Below are positions 18,319 to 27,042 of a stretch of DNA of 64,000 bases, piece after piece. Source of the stretch: Syntrophaceae bacterium (GTDB lineage Bacteria > Desulfobacterota > Syntrophia > Syntrophales > UBA2185); contig PMBI01000083.1 of the NCBI GenBank assembly GCA_003153775.1, positions 123,668 to 187,667 of the forward strand, read 5' to 3'. The notes beneath the pieces are model-generated. The model searched no databases. It saw only the letters and a list, made by a program, of their open reading frames with translations, and was not told the DNA's origin. Position numbers and translations under genes: made by a program. How positions within the stretch are numbered: the first letter of the stretch is position 1; each line of letters starts with the position of its first letter.

Positions 18319-18453
18319 GTACTAAACAACGAGGAAAAGCGCGGAGAAAGGCGGTCGAACGGCGTGACTGCCGGGGCTGATTCGTGATCTGCTTGGTTTG
18401 GCTTTTGAATCCTGTTATACAAATAAGAGGTTGGCCACATGGCCAACTTTTTT
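18319..18453 (+). ncRNA. Candidate small RNA or leader before argS
   Basis: A TTGACT at 18292 and TATACC at 18313 (15-base spacing, short of the optimum) precede a stretch with no coding sense that folds into a 7-bp hairpin at 18350-18372 (GGCGGTC with GACTGCC) and ends in a strong intrinsic terminator at 18430-18453. This is the layout of a small RNA of about 130 bases. It may instead be the 3' tail of the prepilin peptidase transcript. No known RNA family was recognised. Confidence 0.3.
18430..18453 (+). terminator. Intrinsic terminator
   Basis: GTTGGCC and GGCCAAC flank a four-base loop (ACAT) and are followed directly by six T residues. This is the clearest rho-independent terminator in the window. 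It ends transcription coming from the prepilin peptidase gene, or from the candidate RNA upstream, about 100 bases before argS. Confidence 0.85.
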
Positions 18454-18550
18454 AGTATGGATAATAATGGGTTTCTTCGCCGCTGCGATTCCCGAGTTTG
18501 AAAGATCTTCGGATGAGAGGGGTATCTTACGGAAGAAAGTGTGTGGTTAA

Positions 18551-20221
18551 ATGAAGGATAGATTGCAAACACTGCTGGGAGAAGCCGTAAGGGCCTGTAT
18601 CGAAAAAAAGTTGATAGAGGCAGAGGCTGTCCCCGGCATTGAAATCAATATATCGAAGGACGCCGGTCACGGTGACTATGCCTCCAATGTGGCGATGGTG
18701 CTGGCATCCCGTGCGAAGGGTAAAATGCCGCCGCGACGGATTGCAGAGATCATCTCGAAGAATATCAGCGGCGGCGATGACATACTGGCAAAGGTCGAAA
18801 TTGCAGGGCCCGGATTTATGAACTTCTTCATACGGGAGGACGTATGGTCTACCCTCCTTCGCGATGTTGATGAACTTGGCGATCGGTATGGCGCCTCTCA
18901 TTCCGGCAAAGGGAAGAAAATACATTTAGAATTCGTCAGCGCCAATCCCACCGGACCTCTGCACATAGGACATGCGAGAGGCGCTGTTGTTGGCGACGTC
19001 ATTGCGAGTATCCTTGAGGCGTCAGGGTATTCGGTCTTTTGCGAGTATTATATTAATGACACGGGCAACCAGATGAACAATCTGGGGAAGTCCGTTCTTT
19101 TTCGTTATCTCGAGATGCTCGGCGAGGATGTGGAGTTTCCTGAAAGTTGCTATCAGGGGGACTATATCCGAGATCTGGCCAAGGAAATTATTTCAAGAGA
19201 GGGTGACGGCTATCGTAACATAAATCAGGAAGAGACCATCCGCATTTTTACCGAATATGCGGCACGTGAAATATTAAAGGGCATAAAGGACGATTTGAAG
19301 GCCTTCGGCGTAGTTTTTGACAATTACTTCAGCGAGAAGGATCTTTACAAAGATGATGGAGTAGCAAAGCTGCTTGCCGCTCTTGAGAAGAGCAAATTCA
19401 TTTACAACGATGGGGAAACGGTCTGGTTCAGGACGACCGCTTTTGGGGACGAGAAAGACAGGGTAGTCATAAGAAAGAGCGGAGAGCCCACGTACTTTGC
19501 CGCGGATATAGCCTACCATCAGAACAAGTACGGGCGCGGCTTCGATAAACTTATCGATGTCTGGGGGGCCGATCATCATGGATATATCCCGCGGATGGTA
19601 GCCTGTATCGAGGCGCTTGGCCATGAAAAGGAATCCCTGAAGATTGTTCTGGTGCAGCTCGTGAGTCTCTTGCGGGATGGGAAGCCCGTCGCCATGTCCA
19701 CGCGTGCAGGCGAGTTTGTAACCCTGAAAGAAGTCATCGATGAAGTAGGAAAAGACGCAGCAAGGTATAATTTCCTGATGAGGCGCTCGGATAGCCACCT
19801 GGATTTCGATCTGGAACTGGCAAAGAGGCAATCGAGTGAAAATCCCGTCTACTATGTGCAGTATGCCCATGCGAGAATTTGCAGCATCATGAGAAATGCC
19901 GATGAACGGGGATACAAAATGCCCGCGTATGACGAAGTGGATTTAAGCTTCCTGACTCTGCCAGAGGAGATTAACTTGATCAAGACAATCTCCCGGCTTC
20001 CCGAAGTGGTTGAAGGTGCGGCGCTGTCCCTCGAACCGCACCGCTTGACGTTTTACCTCAATGATCTTGCAGCTCTCTTCCATAGCTATTATAACAAACA
20101 TAAGGTCCTTTCTGATGATAAAGGTCAGAGCACGGCGAGACTTTTCCTGGCAAAATCAATTCTGACCGTGCTCGGCAATGCCTTAAGGATACTGGGAGTT
20201 TCAGCACCGGAAAAAATGTGA
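18551..20221 (+). CDS. argS: Arginyl-tRNA synthetase
   Basis: The 556-residue class I synthetase has the N-terminal Arg-tRNA Add-1 domain ([15 protein letters not shown]), the HIGH motif in [18 protein letters not shown] near residue 128, the WGADHHGY segment, and [13 protein letters not shown] in place of KMSKS, as usual for ArgRS. The C-terminal DALR anticodon-binding domain follows ([16 protein letters not shown] onward). It charges tRNA-Arg. ATG 18551 gives the expected start. The SPOR gene follows by 18 bases. The strong terminator upstream means it needs its own promoter between 18454 and 18550. Confidence 0.96.
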   Translation: MKDRLQTLLGEAVRACIEKKLIEAEAVPGIEINISKDAGHGDYASNVAMVLASRAKGKMPPRRIAEIISKNISGGDDILAKVEIAGPGFMNFFIREDVWSTLLRDVDELGDRYGASHSGKGKKIHLEFVSANPTGPLHIGHARGAVVGDVIASILEASGYSVFCEYYINDTGNQMNNLGKSVLFRYLEMLGEDVEFPESCYQGDYIRDLAKEIISREGDGYRNINQEETIRIFTEYAAREILKGIKDDLKAFGVVFDNYFSEKDLYKDDGVAKLLAALEKSKFIYNDGETVWFRTTAFGDEKDRVVIRKSGEPTYFAADIAYHQNKYGRGFDKLIDVWGADHHGYIPRMVACIEALGHEKESLKIVLVQLVSLLRDGKPVAMSTRAGEFVTLKEVIDEVGKDAARYNFLMRRSDSHLDFDLELAKRQSSENPVYYVQYAHARICSIMRNADERGYKMPAYDEVDLSFLTLPEEINLIKTISRLPEVVEGAALSLEPHRLTFYLNDLAALFHSYYNKHKVLSDDKGQSTARLFLAKSILTVLGNALRILGVSAPEKM

Positions 20222-20239
20222 AAACAGTAGAAGTGCGAA

Positions 20240-20863
20240 ATGACATCCAAGAATGTTCGTATATTTGAACTGAAACTTGGCAAACGGGCGTTGATCCTAT
20301 TTATCGCGGGAATGTCCTGTTTGCTTTTTGTTGTTTTTCTGTTCGGTGTTACGGTCGGCAAGGATATTGATACCTACCCGGAAAGATATTCGCACGGTTT
20401 CCGGGGCATGATGATGGAAAAGCTTGGCTGGTCGTCGAACAGGACGGAGACTGCAGTGTCCGCGGGCGAAACAGCGACAGAAACCGTCAAGGCAGGGGTG
20501 GAAGAAATTGTGCCGGAATCAAAAAAGGCGCCTGCAGCAGCAGCGCCTGATGAAAAGCAGCCTCCGGTTCCCGCCGTCACACAAGCGGAAATAAAACCGC
20601 CTGTCGAGCAGGAGAAATATCAGATACAGGTTGGTTCTTTCAAGGAAAAGGAAAAAGCGGACCAGCTGTGTAAGAAACTTACAGGCCTTGGGTTCTCTCC
20701 CAAGGTCGCCGAAATGCGGGTGCCGAAAAAGGGGAAGTGGATGCGCATAACCCTTGAGGGTTTTGAAAGTCGGGAAGATGCGCAGAAGGCGGCGGAGCGT
20801 GTGGCAAGAAAGATCAAGGGACTCAACTGTGTCGTTCTTAGAACGGGAGCAAAGAATAACTGA
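20240..20863 (+). CDS. SPOR-domain membrane protein
   Basis: The 207-residue protein has a short cytoplasmic N-terminus, one membrane helix at about residues 16-38, a low-complexity Ala/Pro/Glu-rich periplasmic linker (about 60-130) and a C-terminal SPOR domain from YQIQVGSFKEKEKADQLCKK to GLNCVVLRTG. SPOR domains bind denuded septal peptidoglycan and recruit proteins to the division site; this layout resembles FtsN or DedD, but the assignment is only by domain order. The argS-SPOR pairing is common in this group of bacteria. It lies 32 bases before ffh. Confidence 0.88.
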   Translation: MTSKNVRIFELKLGKRALILFIAGMSCLLFVVFLFGVTVGKDIDTYPERYSHGFRGMMMEKLGWSSNRTETAVSAGETATETVKAGVEEIVPESKKAPAAAAPDEKQPPVPAVTQAEIKPPVEQEKYQIQVGSFKEKEKADQLCKKLTGLGFSPKVAEMRVPKKGKWMRITLEGFESREDAQKAAERVARKIKGLNCVVLRTGAKNN

Positions 20864-20895
20864 GATCAGCAGATATGTGGCGGTGAGTGCGAGTA

Positions 20896-22233
20896 ATGTT
20901 TGAGACGCTGACGGAAAAATTGGAAGACGTATTTAAGAAACTCAAGCGAAGAGGTCGCCTTGATGAAGATAATATTGTCTCCGCCTTGAGAGAAATACGT
21001 ATGGCCCTCCTCGAGGCGGATGTCAATTTCAAAGTTGTCAAAGACTTTATAGATGACGTTAGGTCGAGGGCTGTTGGGCAAGAGGTTCTGGACAGTATTA
21101 CACCCGGCCAGCAGGTCGTGAAGATCGTCCATGACCGGCTCGTGGAGCTATTGGGAGGAAGAAGCACTCAACTGAAACTATCCGGCCGCCTTCCTGCTCC
21201 GGTAATGATGGTCGGTCTTCAGGGATGCGGTAAAACTACGACAGCCGTCAAGCTTGCGCGGCATCTGGTCAATCAAGGCAGGAGGGTGTACCTCGTTTCG
21301 TCGGACGTATACAGGCCGGCAGCCATAGAACAATTGCGGGTCTTGGGCGAGAAGATAGACGGTGTGGGGATATATGCCTCTGCAGATATTCATGATCCGG
21401 TGAGGATGTGCGTGCAGGCCGTCGATGAGGCAAGGAGCAACGGCTATGAGGTGATTATCATCGATACGGCCGGCCGGCTTCATATAGACGATGAAATGAT
21501 GGACGAACTGAAAAGGATAAAGGATGCCGTTAATCCCGCCGAAATTCTTCTTGTCGCAGATGCCATGACGGGCCAGGATGCCGTCAATGTGGCGGGAAAA
21601 TTTAATGAGCTTCTCGGCATCGACGGCGTTATTATGACCAAGATGGACGGAGATGCGAGGGGCGGCGCAGCTCTCTCGCTTCAGGCGGTCATCGGCAAGC
21701 CCATAAAGTTCATCGGTGTCGGCGAAAAAATAGATGCTTTAGAGGTCTGTCATCCCGAGCGCCTCGCGTCACGGATCTTAGGCATGGGTGATATCCTGAC
21801 CTTTGTCGAAAAGGCACAGGCTACAGTGGATGAAAAACAGGCGCGGGAGCTCGAGAAGAAAATCAGGAAGAATGAATTTACCCTTGAGGATTTCCGGGAC
21901 CAATTGAAACAGATCAAGTCGATGGGGTCTATAGGCGACATCATGGGCATGATTCCCGGATTGGGAAAACTCAAAGGCCTGGCGCATGCGACACCTGATG
22001 AGAAGGAAATGATAAGAACCATGGCGATAATTGATTCCATGACGAGGAAGGAACGTTCGAATTATCTTTTAATCGACGGCGAAAGGAGAAAAAGGATAGC
22101 GGGAGGAAGCGGAACTACGGTCCAGGACGTCAACAGGCTGTTGAAAAATTACGCTGAGATGAGGAAGATCATGAAAAAGCTGACGTCAAAGGCGGGAATG
22201 AAATCGTTTCGCAGGGGCAATTTACCCTTTTAA
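20896..22233 (+). CDS. ffh: Signal recognition particle protein Ffh
   Basis: The 445-residue GTPase starts MFETLTEKLEDVFKKLK (ATG 20896; GTG 20887 is in frame but adds three untypical residues). The N-domain is followed by the G-domain with GLQGCGKTTTAVKL (P-loop, near residue 105), DTAGRLHID and TKMDGDARGGAALS, then a methionine-rich M-domain with IGDIMGMIPGLGKL and GSGTTVQDVNRLLKNY, which binds 4.5S RNA and signal sequences. It targets membrane proteins co-translationally with FtsY. It heads the ffh-rpsP-khpA-rimM-trmD-rplS group. Confidence 0.96.
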   Translation: MFETLTEKLEDVFKKLKRRGRLDEDNIVSALREIRMALLEADVNFKVVKDFIDDVRSRAVGQEVLDSITPGQQVVKIVHDRLVELLGGRSTQLKLSGRLPAPVMMVGLQGCGKTTTAVKLARHLVNQGRRVYLVSSDVYRPAAIEQLRVLGEKIDGVGIYASADIHDPVRMCVQAVDEARSNGYEVIIIDTAGRLHIDDEMMDELKRIKDAVNPAEILLVADAMTGQDAVNVAGKFNELLGIDGVIMTKMDGDARGGAALSLQAVIGKPIKFIGVGEKIDALEVCHPERLASRILGMGDILTFVEKAQATVDEKQARELEKKIRKNEFTLEDFRDQLKQIKSMGSIGDIMGMIPGLGKLKGLAHATPDEKEMIRTMAIIDSMTRKERSNYLLIDGERRKRIAGGSGTTVQDVNRLLKNYAEMRKIMKKLTSKAGMKSFRRGNLPF

Positions 22234-22330
22234 TTAAATGAAAAATGAACTATAATAAAAATTCTTCCTTTATAAATAAACGTATGTATGACGAATTACA
22301 ATAATTTTCAGGAGGTGATAGATAACAGGA

Positions 22331-22576
22331 ATGGCAGTTAAGATAAGGTTGGCGCGGCTTGGTGGAAAAGGCAGGCCCTATTATAGGATTGTGGTAGCCG
22401 ATTCTGAATCTCCGAGGGATGGCAGATTTCTGGAGATCCTGGGAAGCTATAATCCTCAAAAAGATCCGGCGGAGGTTGTCCTGAAAAAGGAACGTGTTGT
22501 CGATTGGCTTTCAAAAGGGGCCATACCCACTTTGACGGTTTCCCAGTTGTTTGCGAAGAAGGGGATCACGAAGTGA
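22331..22576 (+). CDS. rpsP: 30S ribosomal protein S16
   Basis: The 81-residue protein has the S16 opening [19 protein letters not shown] and the [10 protein letters not shown] segment near residue 38. It is a small-subunit assembly protein. CAGGAGGTGATAG precedes the ATG. The order ffh-rpsP-khpA-rimM-trmD-rplS is widely conserved. The 208 bases to khpA are filled with palindromic repeat units, longer than usual for this operon. Confidence 0.96.
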   Translation: MAVKIRLARLGGKGRPYYRIVVADSESPRDGRFLEILGSYNPQKDPAEVVLKKERVVDWLSKGAIPTLTVSQLFAKKGITK

Positions 22577-22619
22577 ACATAGTTGAAACGAATGTGGCCA
22601 TGTCTTGAATTTCGAAATT

Positions 22620-22671
22620 GAATTCGGTAGCGAGCGCATTCCCCGCGGCTTGCTGCGGGGTAAGCGAGCGA
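22620..22671 (+). repeat. Palindromic dispersed repeat, copy 2
   Basis: Begins GAATTCGGTAGCGAGC, contains a hairpin with CCCCGC (22641-22646) and GCGGGG (22655-22660), and ends with a second AGCGAGCG. It matches copy 1 at 3495-3545 in the opposite orientation. It lies between rpsP and khpA, where it could affect mRNA stability between the genes. Confidence 0.6.
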
Positions 22672-22702
22672 ATGACGAAATATTATTCCTTAAGAATCGA
22701 AG

Positions 22703-22735
22703 ATTCTGCGCAGCTTGCTGCGGAGAGATTCAATG
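22703..22735 (+). repeat. Palindromic dispersed repeat, partial copy 3
   Basis: CGCAGC (22709-22714), two bases, GCTGCG (22717-22722), then GAGAGATTCAATGG, which parallels GAGAGCGTCAATGC in the minus-strand reading of copy 1. It is a second hairpin of the same family 40 bases after copy 2. Confidence 0.5.
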
Positions 22736-22799
22736 GTTTTTCGGTTGAGGTCTATTGCAGATGGATTTATTGCATAAGTAACCCGTGGAGGTTGTGACG

Positions 22800-23030
22800 A
22801 TGAAAGAGTTGATCAAGTACATAGCTCAGTCTTTGGTGGATAGTCCGGATTCCGTGGAAGTATCCGAAGTGCTTGGTGAGCAGACTTCTGTGATCGAACT
22901 TAGAGTTGCGAAGGAAGACCTTGGAAAAGTCATCGGTAAACAGGGAAGAACCGCAAAAGCCATGAGGACGATTTTAAGTGCGGCATCGACGAAGCTTCGC
23001 AAGAGAGCAGTCTTAGAAATTATTGAATGA
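22800..23030 (+). CDS. khpA: KH-domain RNA-binding protein KhpA
   Basis: The 76-residue protein carries the KH signature [18 protein letters not shown] near residues 41-58, and is the length of KhpA (YlqC). With KhpB it binds many RNAs and affects cell size and gene expression in Gram-positive bacteria; in Desulfobacterota it is known mainly by its place in this operon. I start it at ATG 22800, with GGAGGT six or seven bases upstream; a GTG at 22785 precedes that site. Its stop overlaps the rimM start (ATGA). Confidence 0.9.
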   Translation: MKELIKYIAQSLVDSPDSVEVSEVLGEQTSVIELRVAKEDLGKVIGKQGRTAKAMRTILSAASTKLRKRAVLEIIE

Positions 23031-23536
23031 ACCCAACTCAGTTCTTTGAAATTGGCAGGATTGTCAAGTCCTGCGGTCTTAAGGGCCTTATGAAAGCGGT
23101 GTCGTATCTTGAATCAGATGAGAAACTTCGCAACCTCGACGAACTATATATGGGTTACGGTAATGACAGGAAGGGGCCTTTCAAAGCGAAGGGCGTCCGG
23201 AGCAGGGGAAAGAGCTTTTTTCTCGAAATAGAAGGTGTCGGAAATATCGAGAGTGCGAATGCATTTATTGGTTGCTCGGTACTAATTCCCGCGGATAGAC
23301 TGGAAGAATTGCCCAAAGGCGAATATTACTGGCGGGACATGATAGGCCTTAAAGTGGTTACGGAGGATGGCCACTTTATAGGCGTAATTGAGTCTATTTT
23401 CCCGACAGGGAGTAATGACGTTTACGTTTGCAGCGGGGGAGAAAGGGAGGTTCTACTGCCAGGCATTGCCGATGTGATACGAGAAATTGATATCGATCGG
23501 GGAGTGATGGTTGTAAAACTGCTTGAAGGTTTATAG
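23027..23536 (+). CDS. rimM: 16S rRNA processing protein RimM
   Basis: The 169-residue protein has the RimM N-terminal barrel ([20 protein letters not shown]) and the PRC-barrel C-domain ([20 protein letters not shown], then PTGSNDVYV and LLPGIADVI). It helps mature the 30S head through S19. Its ATG overlaps the khpA stop by four bases and trmD follows six bases after its stop, so the three are translationally linked. No unusual features. Confidence 0.95.
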   Translation: MNPTQFFEIGRIVKSCGLKGLMKAVSYLESDEKLRNLDELYMGYGNDRKGPFKAKGVRSRGKSFFLEIEGVGNIESANAFIGCSVLIPADRLEELPKGEYYWRDMIGLKVVTEDGHFIGVIESIFPTGSNDVYVCSGGEREVLLPGIADVIREIDIDRGVMVVKLLEGL

Positions 23537-23542
23537 AGGGCC

Positions 23543-24277
23543 ATGATCAGGTTTGATATCCTATCCATCTTCCCCGAGATGTTTGAATCCCCGCTTGATC
23601 ACAGTATCTTGAAAAGAGCGCAGGAGAAGGGGATGGCTGAAATCCATCTCCACAACATCCGCGACTACGCCTTCGATAAGCACAGAGTGACAGATGACGC
23701 CCCTTACGGAGGAGGCGGCGGCATGGTCATGAAGGTGGAACCAATAGACAATGCTCTCGCTTCAATCGTTCCCTCGAGAGATGATACACTGGTAGTTCTT
23801 CTGAGCCCCCAGGGAGAAACGTTCAATCAGAAAATTGCGGAGGAAATGTCCCGTTATTTTCGCATTGTTCTCGTGTGCGGGCACTACGAGGGCGTGGACG
23901 AAAGGGTAAGGAGCCATCTGGTTGACAGGGAGATTTCGATAGGCGATTTTATTTTGACGGGCGGAGAGCTTTCGGCTATGGTCGTCATTGACGCCGTTGC
24001 CCGTCTGATCCCGGGCGTCTTGGGAAATAGTGACTCCGCATCTTATGATTCGTTTTCTACCGGTTTGTTGGAGTATCCCCACTATACGCGTCCCGGCAGC
24101 TACCGGGGCTGGCAGGTTCCTGAGGTGCTGCTGTCGGGTAATCACCGTGAGATTGAGTCATGGCGCAGGAAGGAATCGCTGACAAGAACATATTTGAGGC
24201 GGCCGGACTTGCTGGGGAAAATAGAACTATCTGATGAGGACATAAAAACGCTCGAAGATATCAAAAAAGATTTGTGA
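23543..24277 (+). CDS. trmD: tRNA (guanine-37-N1)-methyltransferase TrmD
   Basis: The 244-residue SPOUT methyltransferase has [10 protein letters not shown] at the start, [15 protein letters not shown] near residue 54, [12 protein letters not shown] near residue 112, and the trefoil-knot segment [20 protein letters not shown] that binds SAM. It methylates G37 next to the anticodon in tRNAs for Leu, Pro and Arg, preventing +1 frameshifts. Length agrees with the family. Context: rimM upstream, rplS 28 bases downstream behind AAGGAGGAA. Confidence 0.96.
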   Translation: MIRFDILSIFPEMFESPLDHSILKRAQEKGMAEIHLHNIRDYAFDKHRVTDDAPYGGGGGMVMKVEPIDNALASIVPSRDDTLVVLLSPQGETFNQKIAEEMSRYFRIVLVCGHYEGVDERVRSHLVDREISIGDFILTGGELSAMVVIDAVARLIPGVLGNSDSASYDSFSTGLLEYPHYTRPGSYRGWQVPEVLLSGNHREIESWRRKESLTRTYLRRPDLLGKIELSDEDIKTLEDIKKDL

Positions 24278-24305
24278 GAGATGTTATTAAGGAGGAATTT
24301 TCGAT

Positions 24306-24650
24306 ATGAATGCAATGGAAATGCTTGAAAAAGAGCAGATGAGAGGGGACATTCCCGGTTTCAAGCCCGGCGATACAGTCAGAGTGTATGTAAGAATTGT
24401 GGAGGGACAGAAGCAGAGAATACAGGCCTTTGAAGGCGTTGTCATTCGCAGAAGACGAGGCGATTGCAGGTCGAGCTTCACAGTGAGGAAGGTTTCCTAC
24501 GGTGTAGGAGTCGAAAGGACATTTCCCCTGCACTCACCCGTCATAGATAGGATCGAGGTAGTCAACCGCGGCAAGGTAAGGCGTTCCCGCCTGTACTACT
24601 TGCGTGGTCTAAGAGGGAAAAAAGCAAGAATCAAAGAGATGGGTAAATAG
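24306..24650 (+). CDS. rplS: 50S ribosomal protein L19
   Basis: The 114-residue protein shows the L19 segments [20 protein letters not shown] and [12 protein letters not shown], and [20 protein letters not shown], ending [16 protein letters not shown]. It sits at the 30S-50S interface. Strong ribosome site AAGGAGG. The operon continues to rnhB after a 127-base gap containing a hairpin. Confidence 0.96.
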   Translation: MNAMEMLEKEQMRGDIPGFKPGDTVRVYVRIVEGQKQRIQAFEGVVIRRRRGDCRSSFTVRKVSYGVGVERTFPLHSPVIDRIEVVNRGKVRRSRLYYLRGLRGKKARIKEMGK

Positions 24651-24677
24651 GTATTAAAAAGCCGTGTACAGAGGAAG

Positions 24678-24718
24678 TTCCCCGCATCGCTAAATCTGCA
24701 CGGTCAGAGATGCGGGAA
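24678..24718 (+). terminator. Hairpin between rplS and rnhB
   Basis: TTCCCCGCATC (24678-24688) pairs with GATGCGGGAA (24709-24718) with one bulged C and a 20-base loop. A weak T-rich stretch (TTTCCCGTCTTT) follows. It may attenuate readthrough from the ribosomal protein genes into rnhB; it is not a textbook terminator. Confidence 0.4.
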
Positions 24719-24777
24719 GCCTTTCCCGTCTTTGGTCAGTCCTTCAGAACCGCGTTTGCAGGTTTCTTATCCCGACT

Positions 24778-25401
24778 ATGAACAGTTTCGAAAGGCGAGC
24801 CCATCAACTCGGTTACAGATCAATAGCTGGCATTGATGAGGTGGGCAGAGGCCCACTCGCGGGTCCGGTCGTCGCCGCGGCCGTGATACTCCCGGCCGAT
24901 TACAAGAACAGGGAAATTAAAGATTCGAAGCAGCTTACGGCTAAGAAAAGAGACAGACTTTCCGAAATAATAAGGCAAGACGCCATCTCCATCGGCCTCG
25001 GCGTTGTCGAGGCTTCGCTCATTGACGAATGGAACATATTCCAGGCGACACTCGCGGCCATGAAAGAGGCCACATTGAACCTTTCCGTAACGCCTGATTA
25101 TCTGCTCATTGACGGATTACATCGCATCTTTGTCTCCATTCCCCAGGAGCCCATTGTCAAAGGCGACGCTCGCAGCGTCTCCGTAGCGTCTGCCTCCATC
25201 ATTGCCAAAGTCTCCAGAGACAGGATCATGGAGATCTACGATCGCCAGTTCCCCCAGTATAATTTTTCCAAGAACAAAGGCTATGCTACAGCGGAACATA
25301 GAGAAGCGCTCAAGAAGCATGGGCATTGCAAGATTCATCGAAGATCTTTCATAGTTAAAGACAAAAGTCTACTCCACATAAACGCCGAAATGGAGTTTTG
25401 A
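24778..25401 (+). CDS. rnhB: Ribonuclease HII
   Basis: The 207-residue protein has the RNase HII motif GIDEVGRGPLAGPVVAAAV (the DEG catalytic pair near residues 20-21), DYLLIDG (third acidic residue near 105) and SVASASIIAKVSRDR (near 135). It removes ribonucleotides from DNA:RNA hybrids and single ribonucleotides misinserted in DNA. Length is normal. It is followed by yraN, the usual partner. Confidence 0.95.
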   Translation: MNSFERRAHQLGYRSIAGIDEVGRGPLAGPVVAAAVILPADYKNREIKDSKQLTAKKRDRLSEIIRQDAISIGLGVVEASLIDEWNIFQATLAAMKEATLNLSVTPDYLLIDGLHRIFVSIPQEPIVKGDARSVSVASASIIAKVSRDRIMEIYDRQFPQYNFSKNKGYATAEHREALKKHGHCKIHRRSFIVKDKSLLHINAEMEF

Positions 25402-25492
25402 GAGTTAGGGCTTTGAATAAGTTCTTCGCCGCTCGGAACCTTCTTAAAGCTTCTTAATATATTAAAAAGATCCTGTGACAGTGGATGTAAGC

Positions 25493-25864
25493 ATGAAGGG
25501 TTCTGAGAGGATACGAACCGGCAAGAAGGGAGAGGATATTGCTGTTGCCTATTTGAAGGGTAAAGGCTATCGGATCATCGAACGCAATTACAAGTGCCCT
25601 TTGGGAGAAATTGACATTGTGGCAAAAGACGGGGGCGCGATCGTCTTTGTGGAGGTTAAAAGCAGAAAATCGGAAGAGTTCGGCGATCCCCAGCTTGCCG
25701 TGGGATTGGAAAAGCAGAAGAAGATTTCAAAGATTTCCCTCACGCATTTAAAAGAGAAACACCTCTATCCCTGCAACGCGAGATTCGACGTTGTGGCGAT
25801 CAAGATGCTGCCTGACGGGAGCACTCTCGAGCTCATACAAAACGCCTTCGAACTTGTCGTCTAA
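25493..25864 (+). CDS. YraN-like protein (UPF0102, predicted endonuclease fold)
   Basis: The protein of about 123 residues has GKKGEDIAVAYLKGKGYRI, NYKCPLGEIDIVAKDG and IVFVEVKSRKS, matching the restriction-endonuclease-like core (E, D, ExK) of UPF0102. The biochemical role is not settled in the family; it is usually encoded next to rnhB, as here. ATG 25493 gives a standard start, but in-frame GTG codons at 25475 and 25481 are possible; no strong ribosome site decides. It converges on the LhgO-like gene. Confidence 0.88.
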   Translation: MKGSERIRTGKKGEDIAVAYLKGKGYRIIERNYKCPLGEIDIVAKDGGAIVFVEVKSRKSEEFGDPQLAVGLEKQKKISKISLTHLKEKHLYPCNARFDVVAIKMLPDGSTLELIQNAFELVV

Positions 25865-25914
25865 TTCCACCCTATATCTTAATCAATCCCTGCCTTCGAC
25901 TCTGAGCCTTTGAC

Positions 25915-27042
25915 CTAAAGGTAGGGGGCCACGAGGGTCTTTACGTACCGTGCCATGGCAACGCAGGAGGTTAATCCGGGAGATTCAATGCCGATGAGAT
26001 TTATCAATCCGGGATATCCTATGTCGCTCTCATCCTTGATAATGAAGTCGCGGTACGCTTCACCGGGACCCTGCAGTTTGGGGCGGATGCCGCACATCTC
26101 CGGATGGAGGTGTTCCGGCTTGATCCCGGGCAGGTAATTTTGGATGGATTGATAGAACGATTCCCTCCTACCTTCATCTATGCTGTATTCGATTTCGTCT
26201 ATGTACTGGCTGTCCGGGCCGAACTTGATTCGGTTGCCCAGATCGAGCGTGGCATGGATGCCGAGGCTTTCCGTATTTTCCGGGGGCACGGGATAAACCA
26301 GATGATTCAGTTTCGGAGCGGGCGAGACGGAAAAATAATTTCCCTTGCAGTATTTCAGACGGTATCCGTGCCTTTCGATGTCAATGCCGGCCATGGCGGC
26401 GATACTGTCGGAATAGAGACCGGCGCTGTTGATTACGACCCTTGTGTGAAAGCGGTATTCTCCCCCGTTTGTTTCCAGTTCATAGATGCCGTCTTTGGCG
26501 CGAATGGCTGTCACCTTCGAGCGGAGAGCGACCACGGCGCCGTTCTTTCCGGCGCTTATTGAGAAAGAACGCATCAGGCTATGGCTGTCGATAATCCCGG
26601 TCGACGGAGAATAGATGGCGGCCTTTGCGCTGACTTCCGGTTCGAGGGTCAAGGCTTGCTTCTTTCCCAGCAGGGTGAGATCGAATACGCCATTTCCCTC
26701 GGCGTGCATCTTTATTTTTTCGAGCCGCTCACATTCCGCATCGTTGACAGCGACAATCAGTTTGCCTGTGCGCTTATGAGGGATGTTTCGTTTCCTGCAT
26801 AGGTCATAGAGGAGCCGGTTTCCCTCTGTACACAAGGAGGCCTTGAGAAAGCCGTGGGGGTAGTAAATGCCGGCGTGTATGACCTCACTGTTGCGACTGC
26901 TTGTCTCCTGGCCGCAGCCGTCATTTTTTTCAAGGAGCAATACCCGCTTATACTTTGCAGAAAGCTCTTCTGCAATGGAGAGGCCCACTACTCCGGCGCC
27001 GATGATGGTAATATTCAGATAGTCGATGGCGGTCATTGACAT
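25915..27042 (-). CDS. FAD-dependent oxidoreductase, L-2-hydroxyglutarate oxidase (LhgO)-like
   Basis: The 375-residue protein opens with a Rossmann FAD site (ITIIGAGVVGLSIAEEL) and the motif SSRNSEVIHAGIYYPHGFLK, which is a hallmark of LhgO/L2HGDH-type DAO-family oxidases, and ends with GIESPGLTSCVAMARYV. Such enzymes oxidise L-2-hydroxyglutarate to 2-oxoglutarate, but LhgO-like proteins in polysaccharide gene groups may act on other hydroxy acids. Its start overlaps the ugd stop (TGATG), so it is co-translated with UDP-glucose dehydrogenase, an unusual partnership. Substrate assignment is therefore open. Confidence 0.8.
   Translation of the reverse strand: MSMTAIDYLNITIIGAGVVGLSIAEELSAKYKRVLLLEKNDGCGQETSSRNSEVIHAGIYYPHGFLKASLCTEGNRLLYDLCRKRNIPHKRTGKLIVAVNDAECERLEKIKMHAEGNGVFDLTLLGKKQALTLEPEVSAKAAIYSPSTGIIDSHSLMRSFSISAGKNGAVVALRSKVTAIRAKDGIYELETNGGEYRFHTRVVINSAGLYSDSIAAMAGIDIERHGYRLKYCKGNYFSVSPAPKLNHLVYPVPPENTESLGIHATLDLGNRIKFGPDSQYIDEIEYSIDEGRRESFYQSIQNYLPGIKPEHLHPEMCGIRPKLQGPGEAYRDFIIKDESDIGYPGLINLIGIESPGLTSCVAMARYVKTLVAPYL

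Noticed and set aside
18457..18501. 14-codon leader peptide with three Arg codons before argS
   Set aside because: Arg codons would suit attenuation, but the strong terminator lies before this frame, not after it, and no ribosome site is seen.
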